From Pseudorhodoferax sp. Leaf274 (lineage in GTDB: Bacteria > Pseudomonadota > Gammaproteobacteria > Burkholderiales > Burkholderiaceae_C), in assembly GCF_001422445.1 (NCBI RefSeq), contig NZ_LMNA01000001.1:604735-668734 (forward strand): a stretch of 64,000 nt of DNA. Direction: 5' to 3'. A program made the translations under genes and the position numbers. Below are positions 17,141 through 25,697 of this stretch, in pieces; position 1 is the stretch's first letter; the number at the start of each line of letters is the position of its first letter. The notes under the pieces are model-generated. The model did no database searches. It saw nothing but the letters and a program-made list of their open reading frames with translations, and had not been told where the DNA came from.

Positions 17141-18316
17141 ATGAGCGATTGGAAACAACTGCGCGGCCGTGCCGCGATTGCCGGCGTGGCCACCTTCGGC
17201 TGCGGCGAAGCCCCGGGCTACACCGACATGGAACTGCTGGCCATCTCGGCCCGCCAGGCCGTGGCCGATGCGGGCCTCAAGATGAGCGACATCGACGGCC
17301 TGTGCACCGCCAGTGCCGCCGCCACCATGTGGGCCATGCCCGTCGTCGAGCACCTGGGCATCCGCCCGGCGTACATCGACTCCACGATGATCGGCGGCTC
17401 TAGCTTCATCGCCCACCTGCTGCCGGCCATGCACGCGCTGGAGTCGGGCCAGTGCAATGCGGTGCTGGTCTGCTACGGCAGCACGCAGCGCACCGCCACC
17501 TTCGGCCGCAAGGAAGTCGTGGCCAGCCGCAAGTTCCTGGACCCGCAGCCCTACGAGACGCCCTACGAGCCCATGATGCCGCTGTCGGCCTACGCGCTCG
17601 CTGCCGCACGCCACATGCACCAGTACGGCACCACGCGGCGCCAACTGGCCGAGGTGGCCGTGGCCGCGCGCCAGTGGGCGCAGAAGAACCCCGAGGCCTT
17701 CATGCGCGACCCGCTCACGATCGAGGACGTGCTCAAGGCCCGCATGGTCAGCGACCCGCTGTCGGTGCGCGACTCTTGCCTGGTCACCGATGGCGGCGGC
17801 GCCTACGTGCTGGTGCGCGCCGACCGCGCGAAGGACCTGCCGAACAAGCCCGTCTACGTGCTGGGCAACGGCACGGCCTGCTGGAACCGCCAGATATCGT
17901 CCATGCACGACGTGACCGTGACGGCCGCCAAGGACTCCGGCGCCGCCGCGTTCGCGATGGCGGGCCTGGCGCCCAAGGACATCGACGTGCTCGCGCTGTA
18001 CGACGCCTTCACCATCAACGTGCTGCTGTTCCTGGAAGACCTGGGCTTTTGCAAGAAGGGCGAGGGCGGCCCGTTCGTCGAGAACGGCGCCATCGCACCG
18101 GGCGGGCGCCTGGCCGTCAACACCAACGGCGGCGGCCTCTCCTGCGTGCACCCCGGCATGTACGGCATCTTCGCGCTGATCGAAGGCGTGCGGCAGCTGC
18201 GCGGCAACTGCGGCGAACGCCAGATCCTTGGCGCCAAGACCGCGCTGGCGCATGGCAACGGCGGCACGCTGTCCAGCCAGGCCACCGCCATCCTCGGCCT
18301 GGCCGAAACCCTTTGA
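17141..18316 (+). CDS. Thiolase-like (SCP2/Ltp-type) enzyme lacking the nucleophilic cysteine
   Basis: A 391-residue thiolase-fold protein of the lipid-transfer/SCP2 class. Where a thiolase has its acyl-accepting Cys, this one reads MIGGSSFIA (Gly86-Ser87-Ser88), and the second Cys motif near the C-terminus is HGNGG (His371). His337 in CVHPGMYG is retained, and LALYDAFT contains a Tyr-Asp pair reminiscent of Ltp2-type aldolases. Claisen-type thiolysis by the normal route is therefore doubtful; retro-aldol cleavage of a beta-hydroxyacyl-CoA, as in Ltp2-DUF35 complexes, is a reasonable inference. Gene order DUF35 then thiolase supports complex formation. Confidence 0.83.
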   Translation: MSDWKQLRGRAAIAGVATFGCGEAPGYTDMELLAISARQAVADAGLKMSDIDGLCTASAAATMWAMPVVEHLGIRPAYIDSTMIGGSSFIAHLLPAMHALESGQCNAVLVCYGSTQRTATFGRKEVVASRKFLDPQPYETPYEPMMPLSAYALAAARHMHQYGTTRRQLAEVAVAARQWAQKNPEAFMRDPLTIEDVLKARMVSDPLSVRDSCLVTDGGGAYVLVRADRAKDLPNKPVYVLGNGTACWNRQISSMHDVTVTAAKDSGAAAFAMAGLAPKDIDVLALYDAFTINVLLFLEDLGFCKKGEGGPFVENGAIAPGGRLAVNTNGGGLSCVHPGMYGIFALIEGVRQLRGNCGERQILGAKTALAHGNGGTLSSQATAILGLAETL

Positions 18317-18335
18317 GAACCTGAAGGACCTGACC

Positions 18336-19496
18336 ATGGCCCACACCCAAGACAAGTACGAAGAAATCCGCGACGCCGTGCGCTCGCTGTGCGCCGAGTA
18401 CCCCGACGAGTACTTCCGCAAGATCGACGAGCAGCGCATCTATCCCGAGGCCTTCGTCGACGCCCTGACCAAGGCCGGCTGGATGGCCGCGCTGATCCCG
18501 CAGGAGTACGGCGGCTCCGGCCTGGGCCTGACCGAGGCCTCCGTGATCATGGAAGAGGTCAACCGCGCCGGTGGCAACTCCGGCGCCTGCCACGGGCAGA
18601 TGTACAACATGAACACGCTGCTGCGCCACGGCTCCAAGGCGCAGAAGGAGTTCTACCTGCCCAAGATCGCCACGGGCGAATGGCGGCTGCAGTCCATGGG
18701 CGTGACCGAGCCCACCACGGGCACCGACACCACCAAGATCAAGACCACGGCCGTGAAGAAGGGCGACCGTTACGTCATCAACGGCCAGAAGGTCTGGATC
18801 AGCCGCATCCAGCACTCCGACTTCATGATCCTGCTGGCGCGCACCACGCCACTCGCGGACGTGAAGAAGAAGAGCGAAGGCCTCTCGATCTTCATGGTCG
18901 ACCTGCGCCAGGCCGAGAAGAGCGGCATGACCGTGCGGCCCATCCTGAACATGGTCAACCACGAGACCAACGAGCTGTTCTTCGAGAACCTGGAGATCCC
19001 GGCCGAGAACCTGATCGGCGAGGAAGGGCAGGGCTTCAAGTACATCCTCGATGGCCTGAACGCCGAGCGCACGCTGATCGCCGCCGAATGCATCGGCGAC
19101 GGCTACTGGTTCATCGACCGCGTCTCCAAGTACGTGAAGGACCGCATCGTGTTCGGCCGCCCCATCGGCCAGAACCAGGGCGTGCAGTTCCCCATCGCCG
19201 AGGCCTACATCGAGGTTGAGGCCGCCAGCCTCATGCGCTGGAAGGCCTGCGAGCTGTTCGACGCGCACCAGCCCTGCGGCGCCCAGGCCAACATGGCCAA
19301 GTACCTCGCGGCCAAGGCCAGCTGGGAGGCGGCCAACGCCTGCATCCAGTTCCACGGCGGCTTCGGCTTCGCCTGCGAATACGACGTGGAACGCAAGTTC
19401 CGCGAGACGCGGCTGTACCAGGTCGCGCCGATCTCCACCAACCTGATCCTGAGCTTCGTGGCCGAGCACATCCTCGGGCTGCCGCGCTCGTTCTGA
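18336..19496 (+). CDS. Acyl-CoA dehydrogenase family protein with atypical catalytic site
   Basis: A 386-residue flavoprotein with the acyl-CoA dehydrogenase fold: N-terminal helices, the central VTEPTTGTDTTKIKT beta domain, and the C-terminal helical part with QFHGGFGFACEYDVE. The usual catalytic Glu in YEGTS is absent: the equivalent segment is LYQVAPIST with Gln362, and the base may lie elsewhere, as in some family branches. It is 19 bases after the thiolase-like gene and 10 before MmgE/PrpD, so part of one operon. Substrate unknown. Confidence 0.87.
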   Translation: MAHTQDKYEEIRDAVRSLCAEYPDEYFRKIDEQRIYPEAFVDALTKAGWMAALIPQEYGGSGLGLTEASVIMEEVNRAGGNSGACHGQMYNMNTLLRHGSKAQKEFYLPKIATGEWRLQSMGVTEPTTGTDTTKIKTTAVKKGDRYVINGQKVWISRIQHSDFMILLARTTPLADVKKKSEGLSIFMVDLRQAEKSGMTVRPILNMVNHETNELFFENLEIPAENLIGEEGQGFKYILDGLNAERTLIAAECIGDGYWFIDRVSKYVKDRIVFGRPIGQNQGVQFPIAEAYIEVEAASLMRWKACELFDAHQPCGAQANMAKYLAAKASWEAANACIQFHGGFGFACEYDVERKFRETRLYQVAPISTNLILSFVAEHILGLPRSF

Positions 19497-19506
19497 GGAG
19501 CTGGAC

Positions 19507-20859
19507 ATGAGTGAGCATCCCAGCCGAGACCTGGCCGCCTTTGCCGCCGGCCTGCGTTTCGAGGACATTCCCGCGCCCGTGCTGCGCCGCACCGAGGACC
19601 TGTTCCTCGACTGGTACGGCTCGGTGCTGGCCGGCAAGGGTTCGCGCGCGGTCGAGTCCATCGCCAGCTTGGCCCGCGCCATGGGTCCGGCCGATGGCGC
19701 GAGCGAGGTGCTGATCTCGCGCACACGCAGCAGCCCACTGTTCGCCGCCATGGTCAACGCCGCGGCCTCGCACGTGGCCGAGCAGGACGACGTGCACAAC
19801 GGCTCGGTGTTCCACCCTGCGGCCGTGGTGTTCCCGCCCGCGCTGGCCGTGGCCCAGGCCATCGGCGCTTCGGGCAAGGATCTGCTCGTGGCCTCGGTGG
19901 TCGGCTACGAGGTTGGCATCCGCGTCGGCGAGTTCCTGGGCCGTTCGCACTACCGCATCTTCCACACCACGGCCACGGCCGGCACCGTGGCGGCCGCGGC
20001 CGCCGTGGGCCGCCTGCTGGGCCTGGACGCCGGCCAGATGCTGCACGCCTTCGGTTCCGCCGGCACCCAGGCGGCCGGCCTGTGGGAGTTCCTGCGCGAC
20101 GCGGCCGACAGCAAGCAGCTGCACACGGCCAAGGCCGCCAGCGACGGCCTGCTGGCCGCCTACCTGGCCAAGGACGGTTTCACGGGCGCGCAGCGCATCC
20201 TGGAAGGCAAGCAGGGCATGGGCGCCGGCATGTCGACCGACGCCAACCCCGCCAAGCTGACCGACGGCCTGGGCACGCGCTGGACGCTGGCCGAGACCTC
20301 GTTCAAGTACCACGCCTCGTGCCGCCACACGCACCCGGCCGCCGACGCGCTGCAGCAGGTCGTGCGTACGCACGGCCTCAAGCTCGCCGACATCGCCCAG
20401 GTCACGACCCACGTGCACCAGGGCGCCATCGACGTGCTGGGCCCGGTGACAGACCCCAGCACGGTGCACCAGAGCAAGTTCTCCATGGGCACGGTGCTGG
20501 GCCTGATCGGCGCGTTCGACCGCGCGGGCCTGGCGGAATTCGACGCGCACTTCCGCAGCCCCGAGGTGGTCGCGCTGCGCGACAAAGTCACCATGGTGCT
20601 CGATGCCGAGGTCGATGGCGCCTATCCTCAGCGCTGGATCGGCAAGGTCACGGTGCTCACCACCGACGGCCGCACGCTGCATGGGCGCGTGGACGAACCC
20701 AAGGGCGACCCCGGCAACACGCTGAGTCGCGCCGAGATCGAAACCAAGGCGCTGCAACTGTCCGCGTATGCGAACGGCGCAACCCCCGACGAGACGCGCG
20801 GCGTGGCCGAACGCGTCTGGCGCATGGCCGAGTGGCCGCGCGTCACCAACCTGCTGTAA
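19507..20859 (+). CDS. MmgE/PrpD family protein
   Basis: A 450-residue member of the MmgE/PrpD family, which includes 2-methylcitrate dehydratase and cis-aconitate decarboxylase and acts on tricarboxylate-like substrates. Recognisable parts are the AEQDDVHNGSVFHPAAVV stretch (about residues 90-110), AFGSAGTQAAGLWEFL, and KYHASCRHTHPAADAL near 265. No prpB or prpC is present, so a methylcitrate-cycle role is not indicated. It follows the acyl-CoA dehydrogenase closely and precedes the SDR gene by 33 bases. Confidence 0.85.
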   Translation: MSEHPSRDLAAFAAGLRFEDIPAPVLRRTEDLFLDWYGSVLAGKGSRAVESIASLARAMGPADGASEVLISRTRSSPLFAAMVNAAASHVAEQDDVHNGSVFHPAAVVFPPALAVAQAIGASGKDLLVASVVGYEVGIRVGEFLGRSHYRIFHTTATAGTVAAAAAVGRLLGLDAGQMLHAFGSAGTQAAGLWEFLRDAADSKQLHTAKAASDGLLAAYLAKDGFTGAQRILEGKQGMGAGMSTDANPAKLTDGLGTRWTLAETSFKYHASCRHTHPAADALQQVVRTHGLKLADIAQVTTHVHQGAIDVLGPVTDPSTVHQSKFSMGTVLGLIGAFDRAGLAEFDAHFRSPEVVALRDKVTMVLDAEVDGAYPQRWIGKVTVLTTDGRTLHGRVDEPKGDPGNTLSRAEIETKALQLSAYANGATPDETRGVAERVWRMAEWPRVTNLL

Positions 20860-20892
20860 ACACCCAATTCCCAAGACGAAGGAGCACACAAC

Positions 20893-21813
20893 ATGAGCGA
20901 ACAAACATTGATGGCCGGCAAGGTCATCGTCGTCACCGGTGCCGGTGGCGGCATCGGCCGCGACATCGCGCTGGCGCTGGCCAAGTCCGGCGCGCGCGTG
21001 GTGGTCAACGACATCGGCGCGTCCGTCAGCGGCGAAGGCAATGACGCCGGCCCCGCGCAGAAGGTGGTCGACGAGATCAAGGCTCTGGGCGGCGAGGCCG
21101 TGGCCAACACCGACAGCGTGTCCGATGCGCGCAGCGGCGCCCGCATCGTCACCTCGGCGCTCGACACCTTCGGCCGCATCGACGGCGTGGTGAACAACGC
21201 CGGCATCCTGCGCGACCGCTTCTTCCACAAGATGAGCGACGACGAGTTCGACGCCGTCATCAAGGTCCACCTGTACGGCAGCTACTACGTGAGCCGCGCG
21301 GCCGCCACGCACTTCAAGGAGCAGAACTCCGGCGTGTTCGTGCACATGACCAGCACCTCGGGCCTGATCGGCAACTTCGGCCAGGCCAACTACTCGGCCG
21401 CCAAGCTGGGGCTGGCCGCGCTGTCCAAGTCCATCGCGCTGGACATGCAGAAGTTCAATGTGCGGAGCAACTGCATCGCGCCGTTCGCCTGGAGCCGCAT
21501 GATCGGCTCGATCCCCACCGAGACCGACGCCGAGAAGGCCCGCGTGGAACGCATCAAGCAGATGACGCCGGCCAAGATCGCGCCGCTGGCCGTGGCGCTG
21601 TGCAGCGATGCGTCGCAGGACACCAACGGCCAGATCTTCGCCGTGCGCAACAACGAGATCTTCCTGATCAGCCAGCCGCGCCCGGTGCGCTCGGTGCACC
21701 GCTCCGAAGGCTGGACGCCCGAGTCCGTGCTGAGCCACGCGCTGCCGGCCATGAAGGCCAGCTACTTCGGCCTGGACCGCTCGGGCGACGTGTTCACCTG
21801 GGATCCGGTCTGA
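20893..21813 (+). CDS. SDR-family 3-hydroxyacyl-CoA dehydrogenase-like oxidoreductase
   Basis: A 306-residue short-chain dehydrogenase. NAD-binding TGAGGGIGRDIALAL is near residue 16, NNAG follows in VVNNAGILRDRFF, and the catalytic Ser-Tyr-Lys are in STSGL and YSAAKLG. The sequence resembles the dehydrogenase domain of peroxisomal multifunctional enzyme 2 (hydroxyacyl-CoA oxidation), with an extra C-terminal segment after 240. AAGGAG precedes the ATG. It is last in the DUF35 operon; an acyl-CoA hydroxy intermediate is the likely substrate. Confidence 0.87.
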   Translation: MSEQTLMAGKVIVVTGAGGGIGRDIALALAKSGARVVVNDIGASVSGEGNDAGPAQKVVDEIKALGGEAVANTDSVSDARSGARIVTSALDTFGRIDGVVNNAGILRDRFFHKMSDDEFDAVIKVHLYGSYYVSRAAATHFKEQNSGVFVHMTSTSGLIGNFGQANYSAAKLGLAALSKSIALDMQKFNVRSNCIAPFAWSRMIGSIPTETDAEKARVERIKQMTPAKIAPLAVALCSDASQDTNGQIFAVRNNEIFLISQPRPVRSVHRSEGWTPESVLSHALPAMKASYFGLDRSGDVFTWDPV

Positions 21814-21843
21814 AGCGCCGGGCGCGCACCGCGCCCTGTCCCA

Positions 21844-22749
21844 TCAGCGCTTGCCCACCTGCAGCGCCGCCCGGTGCAGGTGCGCCACGAAATGCCGCAG
21901 GGCGGGCTTGAGCAGCGCACCGCGCCGCACGATGGCGCCCAGCGTCAGCGGCAGGTGGCCTTCCTTGATCGGCACCACCGCCATGTACTGCGCGGCCAGC
22001 GGGTGCGTGGCGATGGGCATCGGCATCAGGCCCACGTAGTCGCCCTGTGTCAGCAGTGCCAGCAGCGCCAGCGTGCTGTTCACCACCGCCGCCGGCATGG
22101 GCGGCGTGAGGCCATGCAGGTCGAACAGCTGGCGCGCATAGCCTGACTTGCCCGTGAGGCTCGTGAACACCCAGCGTGCCGCGACCAGCTGGCCCAGCGA
22201 GCGCGCACGGGCCAGCGGGTTGCCCTTGCCCACCACCACGGCCATCTCGATCGGCATCAACGCCTCCACCTCGAACTCGCCGGGCGGCAGGTTGTCCGGG
22301 ATGGGGCCGACCACCACGTCGACCTCGCCCTCGCGCAGCAGCGTGAGCTGGGCCATGTAGAGCTCTTCGCGCACACGCAGCTGGATGTCGGGGTAGTCGC
22401 GGCCGAAGGTGCGCATGGTCTCGGGGATCAGCAGCATCACCGCCAGCGGCACCGCGCCCACGCCCAGCTCGCCGACCATGCGGCCACCGAGCTGGTCGAT
22501 CTGCTCCTGCGCATCGTCCAGCTCGCGCATCGCGCGCCGGCCGTGCTCGAGCAGCACCTTGCCCTGCGCCGTGGGGAACACGCCGGCCGTGGAGCGCTGC
22601 AGCACCGGCGCGCCCACCGCGCGCTCCAGCTCGCGCATGGCCTTGGTCACGGCCGGCTGCGACACCCCCAGGCGCCGCGCCGCGCCGCGCAGGCTGCCTT
22701 CCTCCACGGCAGCGATCAGCGTCTGCAGGGCGGTGAGCTTGATCCCCAT
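21844..22749 (-). CDS. LysR-family regulator, probable regulator of the gallate genes
   Basis: A 301-residue LysR protein: N-terminal winged helix (LTALQTLIAAVEEGSLRGAA, then LGVSQPAVTKAMREL) and a C-terminal effector domain. It is divergent from the gallate dioxygenase gene, the usual place for a pathway LysR, and in Pseudomonas putida gallate use is controlled by a LysR protein, GalR. The ATG at 22749 is preferred over 22758 and 22767 because it fits the family N-terminus and leaves an ATA-N9-TAT box outside the gene. Confidence 0.88.
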   Translation of the reverse strand: MGIKLTALQTLIAAVEEGSLRGAARRLGVSQPAVTKAMRELERAVGAPVLQRSTAGVFPTAQGKVLLEHGRRAMRELDDAQEQIDQLGGRMVGELGVGAVPLAVMLLIPETMRTFGRDYPDIQLRVREELYMAQLTLLREGEVDVVVGPIPDNLPPGEFEVEALMPIEMAVVVGKGNPLARARSLGQLVAARWVFTSLTGKSGYARQLFDLHGLTPPMPAAVVNSTLALLALLTQGDYVGLMPMPIATHPLAAQYMAVVPIKEGHLPLTLGAIVRRGALLKPALRHFVAHLHRAALQVGKR

Positions 22750-22758
22750 GCGAACCAT

Positions 22759-22775
22759 GATAACCATGGGCTATC
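22759..22775. promoter_or_regulatory. Candidate LysR-type box upstream of gallate dioxygenase
   Basis: GATAACCATGGGCTATC is an interrupted palindrome of the ATA-N9-TAT form typical for LysR regulators. It lies between the divergent LysR and gallate dioxygenase genes, 10 bases from the LysR start. Confidence 0.5.
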
Positions 22776-22890
22776 GCGCCCCCCAACGCGGCATCTTCCG
22801 GCGCCCGCGACGCCTGCCTAAAGTCCACCCGTTCGTCGTTGATCCATCGCAAACCTGCGGATCGGCAACGCCTGGAGGAGACACCCACAC

Positions 22891-24198
22891 ATGGCCACGA
22901 TCGTCGGCGGCATCGCCGCCTCGCACACCCCCACCATCGGCTTCGCGTTCGACCGCGACAAGCAGGACGACCCGGTGTGGAAGCCCATCTTCGACGCGTT
23001 CCGCCCGGTGCAGGAATGGATCGCAGCCAAGCGGCCCGACGTGCTGCTGATGGTCTACAACGACCATGCCACGTCGTTCTTCTTCGACCACTACTCGGCC
23101 TTCACGCTGGGCGTGGGCGCGCAGTGGCAGGTGGCCGACGAGGGCGGCGGCGCGCGCGACCTGCCGCCCATCGCCGGCCACCCGGCCCTGGCCGCCCACA
23201 TCGGCCAGAGCCTGATGATGGAAGAGTTCGACATGTCCTTCTTCCAGGACCGGCCGCTGGACCACGGCATCTTCTCGCCGCTGTCGGTGATGTGCCCGCA
23301 CGAGCCGGGTTGGCCGGTCAGGCTGCTGCCGCTGCAGATGGGCGTGCTGCAGTTCCCCGTGCCCAGCGCGCGCCGCTGCTGGAAGCTGGGCCAGGCACTG
23401 CGCCGCGCCGTCGAAAGCTACCCCGAAGACCTCAAGGTGGCCATCGTCGCGACGGGCGGCCTGTCGCACCAGGTGCATGGCGAACGCGCGGGCTTCAACA
23501 ACCCGCAATGGGATGCGCAGTTCCTCGACCTGTTCGAGCGCGACCCCGAGGCGTTGACGGGCATCACGCAGGCCGAATACGCCGCGCTGGGCGGCATGGA
23601 GGGCGCCGAGGTCATCATGTGGCTGGTCATGCGCGGCGCGCTGGCCGCGCAGGTGGAGTGCAGGCACCGCGCCTACTACCTGCCTTCGATGACCGGCATC
23701 GCGACCGCCATCTACGAGCCCGTGCAGCAGGCGTCCATGCCAGGCGTGGTGGCGCGCCACCGCGAGCGCATCGCCACGCAGCTGGCCGGTGCCGAGGCCT
23801 TGCCGGGCACCTACCCTTACACGATCGCGCGCAGCGTCCAGGGCTACCGGCTCAACAAGTTCCTGCACGCGCTGATCGAGCCCGCGCAGCGGGCCCGCTT
23901 CCTGGCCGACGAGGCCGCCACCCTGCGCGATGCGGGACTGACCGACGAGGAGTGCCGCCTCGTGCGCGCGCGCGACTGGCGCGGGCTGATCCACCACGGC
24001 GTGATCTTCTTCATGCTGGAAAAGCTCGGCGCCGTGGTCGGCGTGTCCAACCTGCACATCTATGCCGCCATGCGTGGCGAGAGCCTGGAAGACTTCCAGA
24101 AGACGCGCAACACCCAGGCCGTGTACTCCGTGGCCAGCGGCGCCGCGCCCCGGCACGCCTGGGACGCACCCGCCGCGCCCGCCGCGGCCGCCAGCTGA
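22891..24198 (+). CDS. galA: Gallate dioxygenase (LigAB-type extradiol ring cleavage)
   Basis: A 435-residue type II extradiol dioxygenase with a LigB-like catalytic domain (1-280) fused to a LigA-like C-terminal domain (about 300-410), the layout of gallate dioxygenases GalA and DesB. Fe(II) ligands His12 (ASHTP), His59 (NDHA) and Glu240 (GAEVIMW) are visible, as are the catalytic His125 (LDHGIF) and His193 (LSHQVHG). It opens gallate to 4-oxalomesaconate. GGAGGAG lies before the start. Neighbours are a LysR regulator, an aromatic-acid transporter and a tannase. Hydratase and aldolase genes for the next steps are not in the window. Confidence 0.9.
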   Translation: MATIVGGIAASHTPTIGFAFDRDKQDDPVWKPIFDAFRPVQEWIAAKRPDVLLMVYNDHATSFFFDHYSAFTLGVGAQWQVADEGGGARDLPPIAGHPALAAHIGQSLMMEEFDMSFFQDRPLDHGIFSPLSVMCPHEPGWPVRLLPLQMGVLQFPVPSARRCWKLGQALRRAVESYPEDLKVAIVATGGLSHQVHGERAGFNNPQWDAQFLDLFERDPEALTGITQAEYAALGGMEGAEVIMWLVMRGALAAQVECRHRAYYLPSMTGIATAIYEPVQQASMPGVVARHRERIATQLAGAEALPGTYPYTIARSVQGYRLNKFLHALIEPAQRARFLADEAATLRDAGLTDEECRLVRARDWRGLIHHGVIFFMLEKLGAVVGVSNLHIYAAMRGESLEDFQKTRNTQAVYSVASGAAPRHAWDAPAAPAAAAS

Positions 24199-24279
24199 TC
24201 CCGCGGCCTCGCGTCCGCCACCCATCCCCCACCAACCCGAACAAGGCCGGCCCGCAGGGGCACGGCCCGGAGACAAGCC

Positions 24280-25629
24280 ATGCCTGCAACAGCGCCCATC
24301 GACGTCAAGGCCTTCATCGACGACCGGCCCGTTTCCCGCTACCAGTGGCTGCTGGTGCTGCTGTGCTTCCTCGTCGTCGCGGCCGACGGCATGGACGTGG
24401 CCATCATGGGCTTCGTCGCGCCGACCATCCTGCAGGAATGGAACATCTCGCGGCCGGCCTTCGGCCTGGTCATGAGCGCGGCGCCGATCGGCCTCGTGGT
24501 CGGCGCGCTGGTGGCCGGCCCCTCGTCCGACCGCTTCGGCCGCAAGCCCGTGCTGATCCTGTCGGTGCTGCTGTTCGGCCTGTTGACGGTGGCCACCGCC
24601 TACACCCATTCGCCGACCGAGATGGCGCTGCTGCGCCTGCTGACCGGCATCGGCCTGGGCGCGGCCATGCCCAACACGACCACGCTGCTGTCCGAATACG
24701 CACCGGCCCGCCAGCGCGCGCTCATGGTCACCATCATGTTCACGGGCTTCAACCTGGGCTCGGCCCTGATCGGCTTCGCCGCAGGCTGGCTGATCCCGCT
24801 GCATGGCTGGCGCACGGTGCTGGTGTTCGGCGGCGTGCTGCCGCTGCTGGTGGTGCCCTTGCTGCTGTGGCTGCTGCCCGAATCGGCCCGCCTGATGGTG
24901 GTGCAGGGCAAGCCGGCCGAGCGCATCGCGGCCACGCTGGGCCGCGTGTGCGCGTTCCGCTTCGCACCTGGCACGCGCTTCATGTCGCCCGAGCCCGCGC
25001 TGGCCGGCCGCAGCTCCATCGGCGTGCTGTTCTCGCAGGGCTTCGGCGCGCTGACCATCGCACTGTGGGTCACCTACTTCATGGGCCTGCTCGTCATCTA
25101 CCTGCTGACCGGCTGGCTGCCCACGCTCATGAAGGACGCCGGCCTGACCATCGCCACCGCCGCCAACGTGACGGCCATGTTCCAGATCGGCGGCACCATC
25201 GGCGCCGTGGTCGTGGGCTGGGCCATGGACCGCGTGCGGCCGGCCCGCGTGATCGGTGCGGCCTACCTGGCCGGCGGCCTGTGCGTGCTGGCGGTCGGTG
25301 CCATCGGCGTGCTGTCGCCGATGCTGACGCTGATGGTGTTCAGCACGGGCTTCTTCATGAGCGGCGCGCAGACCGGGCTCAACGCGTTCGCCCCCAACTG
25401 CTACCCCACCGCCGCACGCGCTACCGGCGTGAGCTGGATGCTGGGCATGGGCCGCTTCGGCAGCATCCTGGGCTCGGGCTTCGGCGGCGCCTTGCTCGGC
25501 ATGGGCCTGGGCTTCGGCGCCATCCTGTCCTTGCTGGCCGTGCCGGCGGCCTGCGCGGCGGTCGCGATCCTCAGCACGCTGCGCCAGCGCGCCGCGCTGG
25601 GCGCCGTGGCCGCCGGGCCGGCCCACTGA
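24280..25629 (+). CDS. Aromatic acid:H+ symporter (AAHS) family MFS transporter, probable gallate importer
   Basis: A 449-residue major facilitator with 12 predicted helices. DGMDVAIMGFVAPTI in helix 1, and the loop SDRFGRKPVLILS, are typical of the aromatic acid:proton symporters (PcaK, BenK, GalT). Location between gallate dioxygenase and tannase makes gallate the most likely substrate (inference). It starts 81 bases after the dioxygenase stop. Confidence 0.87.
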   Translation: MPATAPIDVKAFIDDRPVSRYQWLLVLLCFLVVAADGMDVAIMGFVAPTILQEWNISRPAFGLVMSAAPIGLVVGALVAGPSSDRFGRKPVLILSVLLFGLLTVATAYTHSPTEMALLRLLTGIGLGAAMPNTTTLLSEYAPARQRALMVTIMFTGFNLGSALIGFAAGWLIPLHGWRTVLVFGGVLPLLVVPLLLWLLPESARLMVVQGKPAERIAATLGRVCAFRFAPGTRFMSPEPALAGRSSIGVLFSQGFGALTIALWVTYFMGLLVIYLLTGWLPTLMKDAGLTIATAANVTAMFQIGGTIGAVVVGWAMDRVRPARVIGAAYLAGGLCVLAVGAIGVLSPMLTLMVFSTGFFMSGAQTGLNAFAPNCYPTAARATGVSWMLGMGRFGSILGSGFGGALLGMGLGFGAILSLLAVPAACAAVAILSTLRQRAALGAVAAGPAH

Positions 25630-25697
25630 CCGTTCACCCGCCCCGACGGGGCCTTCATTTCCCACCACGATGCCCGCTGGGCCCAAGGAGACTGTGC

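Noticed and set aside
22839-25697. In-frame open extension upstream of the tannase start, giving a 1573-codon frame
   Set aside because: It is the alternate frame of the dioxygenase and transporter genes; the signal peptide and ribosome site fix the tannase start at 25698.
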